Assembly (NCBI GenBank): GCA_902580115.1
Contig: CACHJN010000001.1
Coordinates: 116,627-180,626, forward strand
Reading direction: 5' to 3'
Length of the DNA: 64,000 nucleotides
Source of the DNA: an uncultured Pelagibacteraceae bacterium
GTDB taxonomy: Bacteria; Pseudomonadota; Alphaproteobacteria; Pelagibacterales; Pelagibacteraceae
The notes beneath the pieces are model-generated. The model made no database searches and was not told the origin of the DNA. It was given only the letters and a program-made list of their open reading frames with translations. Each line of letters opens with the position of its first letter. The first letter of the stretch is position 1. The position numbers and the translations under genes were made by a program. Below, one piece after another: positions 7,581 to 16,790 of the stretch.

Positions 7581-9256
7581 TATTCGTCATCCTTTTGAAC
7601 GTTTATTAAATTAGCATCATCAAATGCTTCTAATAACATTTTTATTTTTTCATTGTTTTTTGCTTCGTTAATTATCTTATTTCTTGACTCCTCTTTTCTT
7701 TCAAAAATTGTTTTTTCTCCAATTTTTTTATTAAGAGAAATAATCCATCTTTCACCTGTCCAGCTGTAAAGTTTTTCTGTTAGAATTTTTATAAAGTTTT
7801 TGTTAAGTTTTTCATTAAAACTTATATCTATAGTACCATTTTTAAAGCTTACTAGTTTCACATTTCTTTCTAAATCATACTTCAGTTCAATTTCATTTTC
7901 TTGGACGGCTAATTTTACTATATCCTCAAAGGAATTTATTTTTATTTTGACAGGTTCTTCAGTCTTTAATTTTGGTTGTTCGATTGCTTTGTTTTTTATC
8001 TGATCGGTATTTTTAAGTTGGCTTTTAATCTTCAGAGAATTATTTTCTTTAAAATCTTTTTCATCTTTAATGGCTTCTTTCTTTAATTCATTATGGTTTG
8101 TTATTTCTTCTTTTGAGCTTTCAACCAGACTAGTGTTCATTCCTTTTAAGTGTGCTAGTTGCATAATATACATTTCTAAAGTAATTTCTTCATCATTAAT
8201 TATTTTTAAGTCATCTATTGTCTTTATTGTAAATTGCCAAAAAAGACCTATGTCCTCTATACTTATTCCGTTTGAAATTTGGTTGATCAAATTTATTTCC
8301 TCTTCAGGTAAAATTTTATCATTTTTAATAGATCCTAAACTTAATTTTCTATTCATCAAACTTAGGATTTCAAGAACATCGTTTAAGAAATTTTTTGCAT
8401 CAATCCCATGGTTAATAAGTTCTTTTAAAATATCAATAGCTTTACTTGAGTTGCCTTCTAGTACCTCTTTAAGAATATTGATGACTTTACTCTTATCAGC
8501 CAAACCCAACATATTTCTTACATCTTGATCATTGATCTCATTTTTTGAATTTGCATTCTGAAAGGTAATTGCTCGATCTAAAAGAGAAATACCGTCTCGC
8601 ACTGAACCTTCAGAAACCTGGGCAATTATTCTTAAAGCTTTTGAGGAAATATTTCCTTTTTCTTTTTTTGATATCTCATCTAAATGGTTAAAAATTTGAT
8701 CTATTTTAACTCTTTTCAAATCAAATCTTTGACATCTCGAAAGAATAGTTATTGGTATTTTTTTTACCTCTGTTGTAGCAAGTATAAATTTTAAACTTGG
8801 AGGTGGTTCCTCTAGAGTTTTTAATAATCCGTTAAAAGCTTGTTTTGAAAGCATATGAACTTCATCAATGATGAATATTTTAAAATTGGCGCTGGTCGGA
8901 CTATACTTCGAATTTTCAATTAAATCCCTGATATCATCTATTCCTGTCTTGGATGCGGCATCCATTTCCAAAACATCGATATGCCTTGACTCTGTTATGT
9001 CTCTACATGAATCACAAAAGTTATTTGGATTGCAATTATTTTTTTTAGATACATTATTTTCACAATTAAGAGCTTTTGCAATTAATCTGGCAGTAGTAGT
9101 TTTTCCTACGCCTCTAATTCCAGTTAATAAATAAGCATTTGGAGTTTTTCCAACTTTAATTGCATTAGTTATTGTTTTTGATAATACTTCTTGACCGATA
9201 AGATCTTTAAAATCTTGTGGTCTGTATTTTAAAGCTAGGATTTTATAATTTTTCAT
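7580..9256 (-). CDS. dnaX: DNA polymerase III subunits gamma and tau
   Basis: The protein begins MKNYKILALKYRPQDFKDLIGQ, the canonical DnaX start. It has Walker A GIRGVGKTTTARLIAKAL, a four-cysteine zinc module (CENN, then CNPNNFCDSC), Walker B IFIIDEVHMLS and sensor LATTEVKKIPITILSRCQRF. It is the clamp-loader ATPase. The C-terminal third is lysine and glutamate rich, as in tau tails. The open frame extends upstream to 9292, but that part lies inside the SRP RNA, so the ATG at 9256 is chosen (558 residues). No ribosome binding site lies in the eight bases between that RNA and the ATG. No programmed frameshift site was established. Confidence 0.95.
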   Translation of the reverse strand: MKNYKILALKYRPQDFKDLIGQEVLSKTITNAIKVGKTPNAYLLTGIRGVGKTTTARLIAKALNCENNVSKKNNCNPNNFCDSCRDITESRHIDVLEMDAASKTGIDDIRDLIENSKYSPTSANFKIFIIDEVHMLSKQAFNGLLKTLEEPPPSLKFILATTEVKKIPITILSRCQRFDLKRVKIDQIFNHLDEISKKEKGNISSKALRIIAQVSEGSVRDGISLLDRAITFQNANSKNEINDQDVRNMLGLADKSKVINILKEVLEGNSSKAIDILKELINHGIDAKNFLNDVLEILSLMNRKLSLGSIKNDKILPEEEINLINQISNGISIEDIGLFWQFTIKTIDDLKIINDEEITLEMYIMQLAHLKGMNTSLVESSKEEITNHNELKKEAIKDEKDFKENNSLKIKSQLKNTDQIKNKAIEQPKLKTEEPVKIKINSFEDIVKLAVQENEIELKYDLERNVKLVSFKNGTIDISFNEKLNKNFIKILTEKLYSWTGERWIISLNKKIGEKTIFERKEESRNKIINEAKNNEKIKMLLEAFDDANLINVQKDDE

Positions 9257-9262
9257 TTTTAA

Positions 9263-9354
9263 AAGGCAGGCAACAACCTGAATAGTTTTCACTACGGCTG
9301 CTTCTTTTCAGACCTGACCGGGTTAATGAAACATCCACCTGATGCCCACCACAA
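9263..9354 (-). ncRNA. ffs: Small bacterial signal recognition particle RNA (4.5S type)
   Basis: The minus strand contains the universal SRP RNA apical core GGTCAGGTCTGAAAAGAAGCAGCC with its GGAA-like tetraloop region and asymmetric loop. Flanking arms (GGTGGGCATCAGG at the 5' side, TGTTGCCTGCC at the 3' side) can pair into one long hairpin, and CTTTT follows. At about 90 bases it is the short form without an Alu domain. The RNA binds Ffh to target nascent membrane proteins. It is encoded immediately before dnaX, an arrangement common in alphaproteobacteria. Confidence 0.93.
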
Positions 9355-9409
9355 TTGATTATATCAAGATACTTTTGCTTACTACAAGAGTAGAATTATT
9401 TTTTGTGGA

Positions 9410-10252
9410 CTAATTTTGCCTGAAATTTGATGCTTCATAAACGCCTAGAATATCTAAGCTTTCAGTATGAAAACCAAGTTCCTCCATAGCATTTTGAACA
9501 GATTTTTCTTCTAAATGACCCTCAAAATCTAAATAAAAATTGGTTTGGGCGAAAGTATTTTTTACAGAAAAACTCTCAAGTTTCGTCATATTAACTTGAT
9601 TAGTAGCAAAACCACCTAAGGATTTATAGAGGGCAGCTGGCTCACTTTTTAATCTAAATATACATGTAGTAATATATTTTTTTCCTTTTTCAAAATCTGG
9701 TTGTTGAACATTTTTTCCCATTATTAAAAATCTTGTTACATTTCCTTTCTCATCCTCAATATTTTCTTTTAAAATTTTAAGATTGTAAATTTTGGCTGAA
9801 AGTTTTGATGCAATTGCAGCTATAGAATTATCATTTCCATCTGAAAGTTCTTTGGCAGACCCTGCAGTATCTGCTGAAATTATTGTTTTATATTTATTAT
9901 CCATTATAATTTTTTGACACTGTCCTATTGCTTGAGCGTGACTTCGGACATATTTAATATCTTTTAACTCAGAATTTTTTTTAGCAAGAAGATTATGCTC
10001 AACTTTTTGAAAATGTTCTGCATGAATTTGTAGCTTATATTTTGGAAGTAAATAATGGATATCAGCTACTCTTCCAGCTAATGAATTTTCTAGAGGTATG
10101 ACTATCTTGTAGTCTAAATTTTCATATGCAACTTTAAATGTTTCTTCAAAAGTCGCACAAGTTTTTATCTCAGGGTTTTCAAAAAGCTCATTAATTGCAA
10201 TATGAGAATAGGCCCCAAGTTCACCTTGAAAAGCAACTTTATTTTTTTTCAT
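9410..10252 (-). CDS. pheA: Prephenate dehydratase
   Basis: The 280-residue protein begins KVAFQGELGAYSHIAI and contains PLENSLAGRVADIHYLL and a GNVTRFLIMGK threonine motif (about residues 170-180), the catalytic TRF signature. An ACT domain follows from about residue 195 with LESFSVKNTFAQTNFYLDFEGH, the phenylalanine-sensing region. It converts prephenate to phenylpyruvate for phenylalanine synthesis. It lacks a fused chorismate mutase domain, unlike the E. coli P-protein. It overlaps kdsB by four bases, so the two are co-transcribed. Confidence 0.95.
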   Translation of the reverse strand: MKKNKVAFQGELGAYSHIAINELFENPEIKTCATFEETFKVAYENLDYKIVIPLENSLAGRVADIHYLLPKYKLQIHAEHFQKVEHNLLAKKNSELKDIKYVRSHAQAIGQCQKIIMDNKYKTIISADTAGSAKELSDGNDNSIAAIASKLSAKIYNLKILKENIEDEKGNVTRFLIMGKNVQQPDFEKGKKYITTCIFRLKSEPAALYKSLGGFATNQVNMTKLESFSVKNTFAQTNFYLDFEGHLEEKSVQNAMEELGFHTESLDILGVYEASNFRQN

Positions 10253-10983
10253 TCTTTCATTAACTCCTGGATATTCTTTAAATCGTCCTCGGTATCTACA
10301 CTTAAAGGTGGAGAAGAAGTATGTCCAACATGAATTTTCATATTGTTTTCTAAGGCTCTTAATTGTTCCAAATTTCTATCTAATTCTTTTTTTGTTCGTT
10401 CTAGACTTACATACCTTAATAAAGCTTCTTTAGTAAAGGCATAAATTCCTATGTGGTGATAGGTATTTTCATTTTTTTCACCTTTGTTTTTTCTAAAAAA
10501 ATCAATTGCTTCATGGAATTGATTATCTAATAAAGCTTCTTTGGCTATTACCTTTACATTATTGATATTTTCAATTTCTGACTTATCTTTGAATTTGCTT
10601 GCTAAAGTTGAAATATCACATAAATTTTTTTTCATATAATTTGATAACATTCGTATAGCTTCAGGTTGAATGTTGGGCATATCGCCTTGTAGATTAATAA
10701 TCGTTTGAGGTTTTCGATTTAAATATTTGTCAAAAACCTCAAAAATTCTATCAGTTCCCGTTTCATGATTAGATTTTGTTTTTACACAAATTCCTTTAAC
10801 TGAATTGATAAGTTTATAGATTTCTTCATTAGGTGAGGCAACTATAACTTCACCAATATTTGCATTTTTGGCAGCTTGATGTACATGCAGTATCATCTCT
10901 TTATTATTTATTTTCTTCAACGGTTTGTTAGGTAGTCTAGTTGCTTCTAGTCTAGTTGGAATAATAATTACATTGTCAGTCAT
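10249..10983 (-). CDS. kdsB: 3-deoxy-manno-octulosonate cytidylyltransferase
   Basis: The 244-residue protein starts VIIIPTRLEATRLPNKPL, the nucleotide-binding signature of KdsB. It also has TGTDRIFEV, INLQGDMPNI and a C-terminal HTSSPPLSVDTEDDL. It activates Kdo as CMP-Kdo for lipopolysaccharide core synthesis. It is the first gene of a two-gene block with pheA. Together with kdsD, lptC and lptB at 24.6-27 kb it shows that this organism makes Kdo-containing lipopolysaccharide. Confidence 0.95.
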   Translation of the reverse strand: MTDNVIIIPTRLEATRLPNKPLKKINNKEMILHVHQAAKNANIGEVIVASPNEEIYKLINSVKGICVKTKSNHETGTDRIFEVFDKYLNRKPQTIINLQGDMPNIQPEAIRMLSNYMKKNLCDISTLASKFKDKSEIENINNVKVIAKEALLDNQFHEAIDFFRKNKGEKNENTYHHIGIYAFTKEALLRYVSLERTKKELDRNLEQLRALENNMKIHVGHTSSPPLSVDTEDDLKNIQELMKE

Positions 10984-11076
10984 ATATTTATGCGGCTAAA
11001 AAGACGCAAAAAAGTATTTTAAATTAGAGTTTTTTATTCAAACTCATGTTATACGTTAGGAATACTTATCAAAGTT

Positions 11077-11625
11077 ATGGATAGTTTTGAAATAAATAAA
11101 ATTATTGCCTCAATATTGCTTACAGCGCTAATAATCATAGGTATTGGTAAAATAGTAGATATTCTTTTTTACGTAGAAAAACCTAAAATATCCGCCTACA
11201 AAGTGGAAGGAGTTGATCAAAGTAGTTCTGGTCAAGAAGTTTCAACAAAAACCGTAAAAGTGGATGCGCCAGTAGATATAAAGGCTTTATTGGCTATGGG
11301 CGATTTAGCTCATGGAGAGAAGGTATTTAAAAAATGTTCTGCTTGCCACATGATAGCTGCGGACGGAAAAAATAAAATCGGTCCAAATCTTTGGGGTGTA
11401 ATAGGTAGAACAGCGGGAGCAATAGATGATTATAACTATTCAAAAGCTATGAAAGCCTATGCTAAAGAATGGACTTTTGGAGAAATGAATTCTTATTTAA
11501 TTAAACCTCAAGCTTATATCAAAGGAACTAAAATGGCTTTTGCAGGATTAAGAAAAGAGAAAGATAGAGCGTCAGTTATTTTATATATGAACTCGAAAAG
11601 CTCAAGTCCTAAACCCTTACCTTAG
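11077..11625 (+). CDS. cycM: Membrane-anchored class I cytochrome c (CycM type)
   Basis: An uncleaved N-terminal helix (about residues 9-31) anchors a periplasmic linker and one c-type heme domain. The heme site is CSACH at residues 87-91 and the likely axial methionine is M153 in KGTKMAFAG. The layout and 182-residue length match alphaproteobacterial CycM, which carries electrons between the bc1 complex and the terminal oxidase. It is divergent from kdsB with a 93-base gap that must hold both promoters. It is convergent with argF, and the two ends overlap by four bases. Confidence 0.92.
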   Translation: MDSFEINKIIASILLTALIIIGIGKIVDILFYVEKPKISAYKVEGVDQSSSGQEVSTKTVKVDAPVDIKALLAMGDLAHGEKVFKKCSACHMIAADGKNKIGPNLWGVIGRTAGAIDDYNYSKAMKAYAKEWTFGEMNSYLIKPQAYIKGTKMAFAGLRKEKDRASVILYMNSKSSSPKPLP

Positions 11626-12548
11626 TTTAAGCACCAATTAATAATACTTTTTTGAGCGTGAACTCTATTAGAGGCTTGTTGCCAAACTACAGATTTTTCT
11701 CCATCAATTATTTCATCAGTAACTTCTTCCCCTCTACCGACAGGGAGACAGTGCATAAATATACAATCACTTTTAGCAAGTTTTAAAAGTTTATTATTGA
11801 CTTGATAATCTTTAAGAGATTTTTTTTTCTCTTTTTTATTTACTTTATCATTCATAGAAATCCATTTATCTGTCATTATACAGTCTGCGTTCTTTACAGC
11901 CTCTCTTGGATCTTTTGTTATAAAAATTTTCGATTTATTTTTTGATGCCCATTTTAATATATTATTATTAGGACTGTATTTTTTTGGACATCCAATATTC
12001 AAATTGAACTTAAATTTAACTGCGGCCTCTATAAATGAATTTGACATATTATTATTGCCATCACCTATCCATGAGATAGTTTTTCCCTCAATATTTCCGT
12101 TGTTTTCTTCAAAGGTTAAAATGTCAGACATAACCTGGCATGGATGACTTTGATCTGATAATCCATTTATTACAGGTATTGTTGAATATTTTGAAAATTC
12201 ATCCAGATTTTTATGAGAAGATGTTCTTATCATAAGTATATCTGCATACTCAGATAAAACTCTGGCAGTGTCTTTTAAACTTTCATCTCCTTTACCATAA
12301 TGTATTCCATCAGGATTTAAGATCATAGAAGAACCCCCTAATTGCTTAATAGCTAAATCAAAAGATATTCTTGTTCTCGTAGATGGCTTTTCGAAAATCA
12401 TTATCATTGATTTTCCATCCAAAGGTTTATCTTTATCTATAGAAGATTTATTCTGACCTTGTCTTTTGTTTTTTCTATCTTTGGCTTCATCAATTATATT
12501 TCTTAGTAAAGATGAGGAATGATCAGCAATATTTAAAAAGTTTTTCAT
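11622..12548 (-). CDS. argF: Ornithine carbamoyltransferase
   Basis: The 308-residue enzyme makes citrulline from ornithine and carbamoyl phosphate. The carbamoyl-phosphate loop is FEKPSTRTRISF (about residues 52-63), followed by DQSHPCQVMSD and the ornithine-side motif FMHCLPVGRGEEV near the C-terminus. A lysine-rich loop (NKKEKKKSLKD, about residues 237-247) is an insertion-like feature common to low-GC genomes. It follows argD with a four-base overlap, so the pair is translationally coupled in an arginine synthesis unit. Confidence 0.96.
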   Translation of the reverse strand: MKNFLNIADHSSSLLRNIIDEAKDRKNKRQGQNKSSIDKDKPLDGKSMIMIFEKPSTRTRISFDLAIKQLGGSSMILNPDGIHYGKGDESLKDTARVLSEYADILMIRTSSHKNLDEFSKYSTIPVINGLSDQSHPCQVMSDILTFEENNGNIEGKTISWIGDGNNNMSNSFIEAAVKFKFNLNIGCPKKYSPNNNILKWASKNKSKIFITKDPREAVKNADCIMTDKWISMNDKVNKKEKKKSLKDYQVNNKLLKLAKSDCIFMHCLPVGRGEEVTDEIIDGEKSVVWQQASNRVHAQKSIINWCLN

Positions 12549-13711
12549 TTATAACTCTTACATACTTTATTAATAATTGTCACTGCTTGATCAATTTCTT
12601 TTTTTGATACATTTAAGGGAGGTAGTATTCTTACTACATTTTCTGCAGCTCTGATGGTAAGCAGTTTTTCTCTCATTAATTTTTCAATAAATTTTGCTTG
12701 GTTTACTTTTACCTGAAGTCCTAATAATAAACCTGTTCCTCTTACCTCTTTAATTACTTTTTGATTTTGAAGTTGAATTTTATTTAATTTTGCTTTGAAA
12801 TATCTGCTTGTATTTCTAACATTTTTTAAAAAATTCTTTTTAAAAATTACATCTAAAACTGCATTACCTACACTCATCGCTAAAGGATTCCCTCCAAAAG
12901 TTGTTCCGTGAGAGCCTGGTTTCATTGTGGAGGCTACTTTTTTATTTACCAAACACGCTCCAATTGGAAAACCACCGCCTATGCCCTTAGCAATCGGTAC
13001 AATATCTGGTTTGATCTTTGCATATTCAAATGCAAAAAATTTACCTGATCTTCCTATTCCGCATTGAACTTCATCCAGAATTAAGAGTATCTTTTTTTTA
13101 TTACAGAGTTTTCTAAGTCCTTTTAAACAAAAATCTGGAATAACTTTTATTCCACCTTCTCCCATTATTGTTTCAATCATTATTGCAGCAGTTTTTTTTG
13201 TTATTTTTTTTTCTAAATCTTTATGGTTTCCAAATGTAAAATGATCAAAACCTGTAACTTTTGGACCAAAACCCTCGGTCATTTTTTTGCTATTACTTGC
13301 AAAAATTGTAGCTAAAGTTCTTCCATGGAAACTGTTATTTATGCAAAGTATTCTATTTTTGTTTGGTTTTCCTTTTGAATGAAAATATTTTCTTGCTATT
13401 TTAATTGCTAATTCAGTCGCTTCTGCTCCTGAATTTTGAAAGGCAACAAAATTCGCAAACGTTTTTTGTGTCAATCTTTTAGCAAGTTTTTCTTGTTCTG
13501 GAATATTAAATGCATTAGATACATGCCAAAGTTTTTTTGATTGGGAATTTATAGCTTTTATCAAATGAGGATGGCTATGCCCTAAACTATTTACTGCAAT
13601 ACCTTGAACAAAATCTAAATATTTTTTTCCATTATTTGAATAAAGATAAGATCCCTTGCCTCTTTTAAAGGATATTTTTTTTCTGTTATATGTTTGTAAA
13701 ATAGCACTCAT
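12545..13711 (-). CDS. argD: Acetylornithine aminotransferase
   Basis: A class III PLP aminotransferase of 388 residues. Seen are the substrate region FVQGIAVNSLGHSHP, the cofactor-stacking FQNSGAEATELAIKIAR, the PLP-binding ILDEVQCGIGRSG, and the Schiff-base lysine in IAKGIGGGFPIGA (about residue 241). It makes N-acetylornithine in arginine synthesis. It may also serve lysine synthesis as succinyl-DAP aminotransferase, as in other bacteria. Its coupling to argF supports the ArgD name over other class III members. Confidence 0.94.
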   Translation of the reverse strand: MSAILQTYNRKKISFKRGKGSYLYSNNGKKYLDFVQGIAVNSLGHSHPHLIKAINSQSKKLWHVSNAFNIPEQEKLAKRLTQKTFANFVAFQNSGAEATELAIKIARKYFHSKGKPNKNRILCINNSFHGRTLATIFASNSKKMTEGFGPKVTGFDHFTFGNHKDLEKKITKKTAAIMIETIMGEGGIKVIPDFCLKGLRKLCNKKKILLILDEVQCGIGRSGKFFAFEYAKIKPDIVPIAKGIGGGFPIGACLVNKKVASTMKPGSHGTTFGGNPLAMSVGNAVLDVIFKKNFLKNVRNTSRYFKAKLNKIQLQNQKVIKEVRGTGLLLGLQVKVNQAKFIEKLMREKLLTIRAAENVVRILPPLNVSKKEIDQAVTIINKVCKSYK

Positions 13712-13713
13712 TT

Positions 13714-14529
13714 TTAAGATTTAATTTTATACCCTTTTTTATACAATATGTAAGCAATAAACCAAATTAATAAACTTGAGATCGATAAATAAATTAGTCC
13801 AAAAAAAATAGAACCATCTGATTGTCCTAAAAAACTATATCTGAAACCATCTATCATATAGAAAAAAGGATTTACCTTGCTGATGATTTGTAGTGTTTCT
13901 GGAAGTCTTTCTATTGAGTAAAAAGTACCTGATAAAAAAGATAAAGGAATTATGATAAAGTTAGTGACCGTAGCCATGTGGTCAAATTTTTCAGCCCAAA
14001 GTCCTGCGATTATTCCTAAAGCTCCGAGAGAAAAAGCAGATAAAAAAGTAAAAGCTATTAAAGTAGTAAAATTTTTAATTTCTAAATCTATAAACAGATA
14101 AAATACCAGTAATGAAATAATCGCAATTAGTACGCTTCTTGTAACAGAAGCAAGTGTTACGGCTAAAGTTACTTCGCCAGCAGATAAAGGAGCGTAAACT
14201 AAATCTACAATATTCCCTTGAATTTTTCCTATCATAAACGAGGATGATGAATGGGAAAAAGCTTGTTGAATAATTTGCATCGCTATTAAACCTGGCGCAA
14301 GAAAAACAATAAAAGGTACTCCTAATACGTCTCCTCTATCATTACCTATTGCTAAAGATAGTACTGATAGGAATAAAAGAGATGTGATGAGTGGAGAAAA
14401 TAAAGTTTGTATCCAAACAATAAGAAATCTTAACACTTCTTTTTTATAAAGTGTCCAAGCACCTATCCAATTTATTGAACCAAATCTTCTTGTTCCAATT
14501 TTATATTTTCCAGATATTTCAACCATCAA
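13714..14529 (-). CDS. ABC-2 type transporter permease
   Basis: The 271-residue protein has about six hydrophobic segments and the ABC-2 membrane domain layout. It has an N-terminal amphipathic stretch (WTLYKKEVLRF), then paired helices, and the family-typical FLSGTFYSIERLPETLQIISKVNPFFYMIDGFRY near the C-terminus. It resembles YadH-like permeases, whose substrate is usually unknown. No ATPase partner gene is next to it, so the partner must be elsewhere. It sits three bases from argD, but functional linkage is doubtful. Two adjacent ATG codons open the frame and either could be used. Confidence 0.85.
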   Translation of the reverse strand: MMVEISGKYKIGTRRFGSINWIGAWTLYKKEVLRFLIVWIQTLFSPLITSLLFLSVLSLAIGNDRGDVLGVPFIVFLAPGLIAMQIIQQAFSHSSSSFMIGKIQGNIVDLVYAPLSAGEVTLAVTLASVTRSVLIAIISLLVFYLFIDLEIKNFTTLIAFTFLSAFSLGALGIIAGLWAEKFDHMATVTNFIIIPLSFLSGTFYSIERLPETLQIISKVNPFFYMIDGFRYSFLGQSDGSIFFGLIYLSISSLLIWFIAYILYKKGYKIKS

Positions 14530-14676
14530 TAGTCTTATAACTTTAAATTATGAAAAAACTGTGTAAAACTCTAGTTACCCTCAGACTATAAGCTTTTTAT
14601 GTTTGAAAAAGCCCCGCAAACACTAAATACTGTAATTATATTTTACTAATCTACTATATATAGTATAAGTTGAATT

Positions 14677-15183
14677 ATGAGCTGGACTGACGAAAAAGTA
14701 CAAAAATTAAAGGAACTTTGGAAAAAAGGTCATACCGCTAGTCAAATTGCTGAGATGCTTGGAGACACAACAAGGAATGCAGTAATTGGAAAAGCTCATA
14801 GATTAAATTTAGAAGCAAGAGCTCCTTCTAAAAGTTCTCATACTTCAGGAACTAGTTCAGGCCAGAATAAAATTCAAAGAAGACCTTCTCAACAACCGCT
14901 AACGAGAAAACAAAAATTTCAATCAATATTACTAGATAAAAACTTTGAGCCTGAGAACCCTAAATCTTTAGAAGAATTATCTGAGGATACATGTAAATGG
15001 CCCATAGGTCATCCAAATGAAGAAAGTTTTTATTTTTGCGGTAGAAAACCAGAAGAAGATTTTCCATATTGCAAATTACACGTTTTATATGCATTTCAAC
15101 CTAAAGGTCAAAAAGAGGATGTTCTGGATAAGGATGATGAAGTACCAGAATTTATTGAGAAAAAAGTTAAGTCTGCAGGTTAA
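14677..15183 (+). CDS. gcrA: GcrA cell cycle regulator
   Basis: The N-terminal domain (SWTDEKVQKLKELWKKGHTASQIAEMLG followed by RNAVIGKAHRL) is the signature helix-turn-helix of GcrA. This alphaproteobacterial factor binds methylated GANTC promoters and sigma-70. After a serine- and glutamine-rich linker (about residues 50-85) comes the C-terminal CKWPIGHPNEESFYFCG...CKLH segment with conserved cysteines, which is the sigma-binding part in the family. The length (168) is normal. The upstream 147-base gap contains TATATAGTATAAG, a likely -10 region. No CcrM methylase is seen in the window. Confidence 0.93.
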   Translation: MSWTDEKVQKLKELWKKGHTASQIAEMLGDTTRNAVIGKAHRLNLEARAPSKSSHTSGTSSGQNKIQRRPSQQPLTRKQKFQSILLDKNFEPENPKSLEELSEDTCKWPIGHPNEESFYFCGRKPEEDFPYCKLHVLYAFQPKGQKEDVLDKDDEVPEFIEKKVKSAG

Positions 15184-15198
15184 CAGTAATCTAACTGT

Positions 15199-15423
15199 AT
15201 GAATTTCATAAAAAAATACCTTAAATGGTTAAGCACTTTTTTAGTCTTAACAGGAATTTTATTAACTAACTTAAATATGTATCCAATTAATATAATGTTT
15301 CACGGGGCTGGAGTTGTAGGCTGGACTATAGCTGGTTTTTTATCGAAAGATAAAGCAATACTTACAAACTTTGGGTTGCAAATACCTTTATTTATAATTG
15401 GTTTTTATCAGCTAATTTTCTAA
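15199..15423 (+). CDS. Small membrane protein of unknown function
   Basis: This 74-residue protein has two or three hydrophobic segments (about residues 11-27, 31-50 and 55-73), and the middle holds the motif FHGAGVVGWTIAGFLSKDKAI. It follows gcrA by 15 bases on the same strand and is convergent with phoB, overlapping the last 12 bases of that gene. The composition and start are good for a real gene. Similar short proteins occur in alphaproteobacteria, but I cannot assign a function. Confidence 0.7.
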   Translation: MNFIKKYLKWLSTFLVLTGILLTNLNMYPINIMFHGAGVVGWTIAGFLSKDKAILTNFGLQIPLFIIGFYQLIF

Positions 15424-16095
15424 AGAATATCCAGCAGATCTCACTGTACGAATTAGTGGTTTTGAGCCATCTATATTAATAGCTTGTCTAAGTCTTGTAA
15501 TATGTACATCAACTGTCCTTGATTCAACATTTATATCCTCACCCCAAACCTGCTCTAGAAGTTGCTCTCTAGAATATACTCTCTTGGGCTGAGTGATTAG
15601 AAAATCTAATAATTTAAATTCTTTAGGACCAAGAGATACTTCTTTGTTTTGACGATAAACTTTCATAGCTACTCTATCTACCTTTAAATCTAAATAAATA
15701 ATTTCTTCATTTACTACAGTTGGTTTTACCCTTCTAAGCATGGCTTTTATTCTCGCGAGCAGCTCAGGAAAGCTAAAAGGTTTCGTTAAATAGTCTTCTG
15801 CTCCACTTTCTAAACCTTTTACCTTATCCTCTTCCTCACCTTTAGCAGTAAGCATTATAATAGGTATATCTTTAACTTTTTTATCGTGCTTAAGATACTG
15901 ACAAATTTTTATTCCTGAAAGATCGGGTAACATCCAATCTAGCAAGATCAAGTCAGGTTTTTTTTCTTTAATTAAAGATAAAGCTTCTTCGCCATTTTCA
16001 CTTGAGGAAACTTTAAATCCTTCTTTTTCAAGATTATATCGCAGTAGGGTTTGTATGGGCTTTTCATCTTCTACAACAAAAATATGTGCGCTCAT
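15412..16095 (-). CDS. phoB: Phosphate regulon response regulator PhoB
   Basis: The receiver domain has the acidic pair ED at residues 10-11, the phosphoacceptor D53 in LLDWMLPD, and the switch residues T83 and K105 (MLTAKG, YLTKPF). A winged-helix OmpR-type output domain (about residues 130-225) ends in RTVDVHITRLRQAI and RTVRSAGYSL. The length is normal (227). It lies at the end of the pstCAB-phoU-phoB run and shares base 16095 with phoU. It activates phosphate-starvation genes by binding Pho boxes. Confidence 0.95.
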   Translation of the reverse strand: MSAHIFVVEDEKPIQTLLRYNLEKEGFKVSSSENGEEALSLIKEKKPDLILLDWMLPDLSGIKICQYLKHDKKVKDIPIIMLTAKGEEEDKVKGLESGAEDYLTKPFSFPELLARIKAMLRRVKPTVVNEEIIYLDLKVDRVAMKVYRQNKEVSLGPKEFKLLDFLITQPKRVYSREQLLEQVWGEDINVESRTVDVHITRLRQAINIDGSKPLIRTVRSAGYSLEN

Positions 16096-16790
16096 TAGCT
16101 ATCTATAGGTTTGCCTTTTGGTCTAGCACCTTCCAAATATTCACCTTCGATTAAGTAGTAAAGTGACTCTGCTATATTTGTAATATGATCTCCAGCTCTT
16201 TCAATATTTTTTGTTACAAATAGTAGATGCGTAGCCATTTCCAAATTTTTCTTATCTTTTTGAAGGTAATTAGCTACTTCATTCATTGCTAAATTAGTTA
16301 AATCATCAACTTGCTCATCTTTTCTCCAAATTTCTATGGCTTTATCTTTTGAATTATTTAAGTAAGCGTCTAAGACATCTTTCAATTGCTTCTGGACTAA
16401 ATCACCTAGTCTTCTTAAACTGTTTACAAGTTCGTCCGGCAAATCAATTGGCAAAGGAGTGACTTTTTTTGCAACACTTTTTGCTAAATCACCTATTCTT
16501 TCTAAATCGTGCGAGATTTTCATTGTTGAAATAGTAATTCTTAGATCAACAGCCATAGGAGCTCGTTTAACTAATACTGTCGTGATTTGATTATCTATAG
16601 CAGCTCGTAGTGCATTAATTTTGCTATCGTTTTGAACAATCTTATCAACGGACTCTTTGTCTAATTTAATTACCGCCTCCATAGCGTCAGCAAGTTGACT
16701 TTCGGTAAGACTACCCATTTTTATCAAATCATCGTTAAGACTTTGCATTTCTTCTGCGTAAGACTTAACTGTATGTCCAGTATCTGACAT
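16095..16790 (-). CDS. phoU: Phosphate transport system accessory protein PhoU
   Basis: The 231-residue all-helical protein has the two-repeat PhoU fold. Metal-binding motifs are visible in each half: RITISTMKISHDLERIGDLAKS (about residues 63-84) and ATHLLFVTKNIERAGDHITNIAES (about residues 165-188). PhoU links the PstSCAB transporter to the PhoR kinase and keeps the regulon off when phosphate is plentiful. It lies between pstB and phoB with no gaps. Confidence 0.95.
   Translation of the reverse strand: MSDTGHTVKSYAEEMQSLNDDLIKMGSLTESQLADAMEAVIKLDKESVDKIVQNDSKINALRAAIDNQITTVLVKRAPMAVDLRITISTMKISHDLERIGDLAKSVAKKVTPLPIDLPDELVNSLRRLGDLVQKQLKDVLDAYLNNSKDKAIEIWRKDEQVDDLTNLAMNEVANYLQKDKKNLEMATHLLFVTKNIERAGDHITNIAESLYYLIEGEYLEGARPKGKPIDS

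Noticed and set aside
8070..8528. 152-codon open frame antisense to dnaX
   Set aside because: It is opposite a clearly conserved gene, and its Ser/Phe/Ile-rich composition is the mirror of Lys/Asn/Asp-rich coding.
9257..9292. Longer dnaX reading frame starting inside the SRP RNA
   Set aside because: The extra residues are translated from the RNA's own stem, and the ATG at 9256 begins the canonical DnaX sequence.
14530..14676. Structured RNA before gcrA
   Set aside because: Only AT-rich promoter-like sequence with a TATAGTATAAG stretch was seen, and no stable hairpin.
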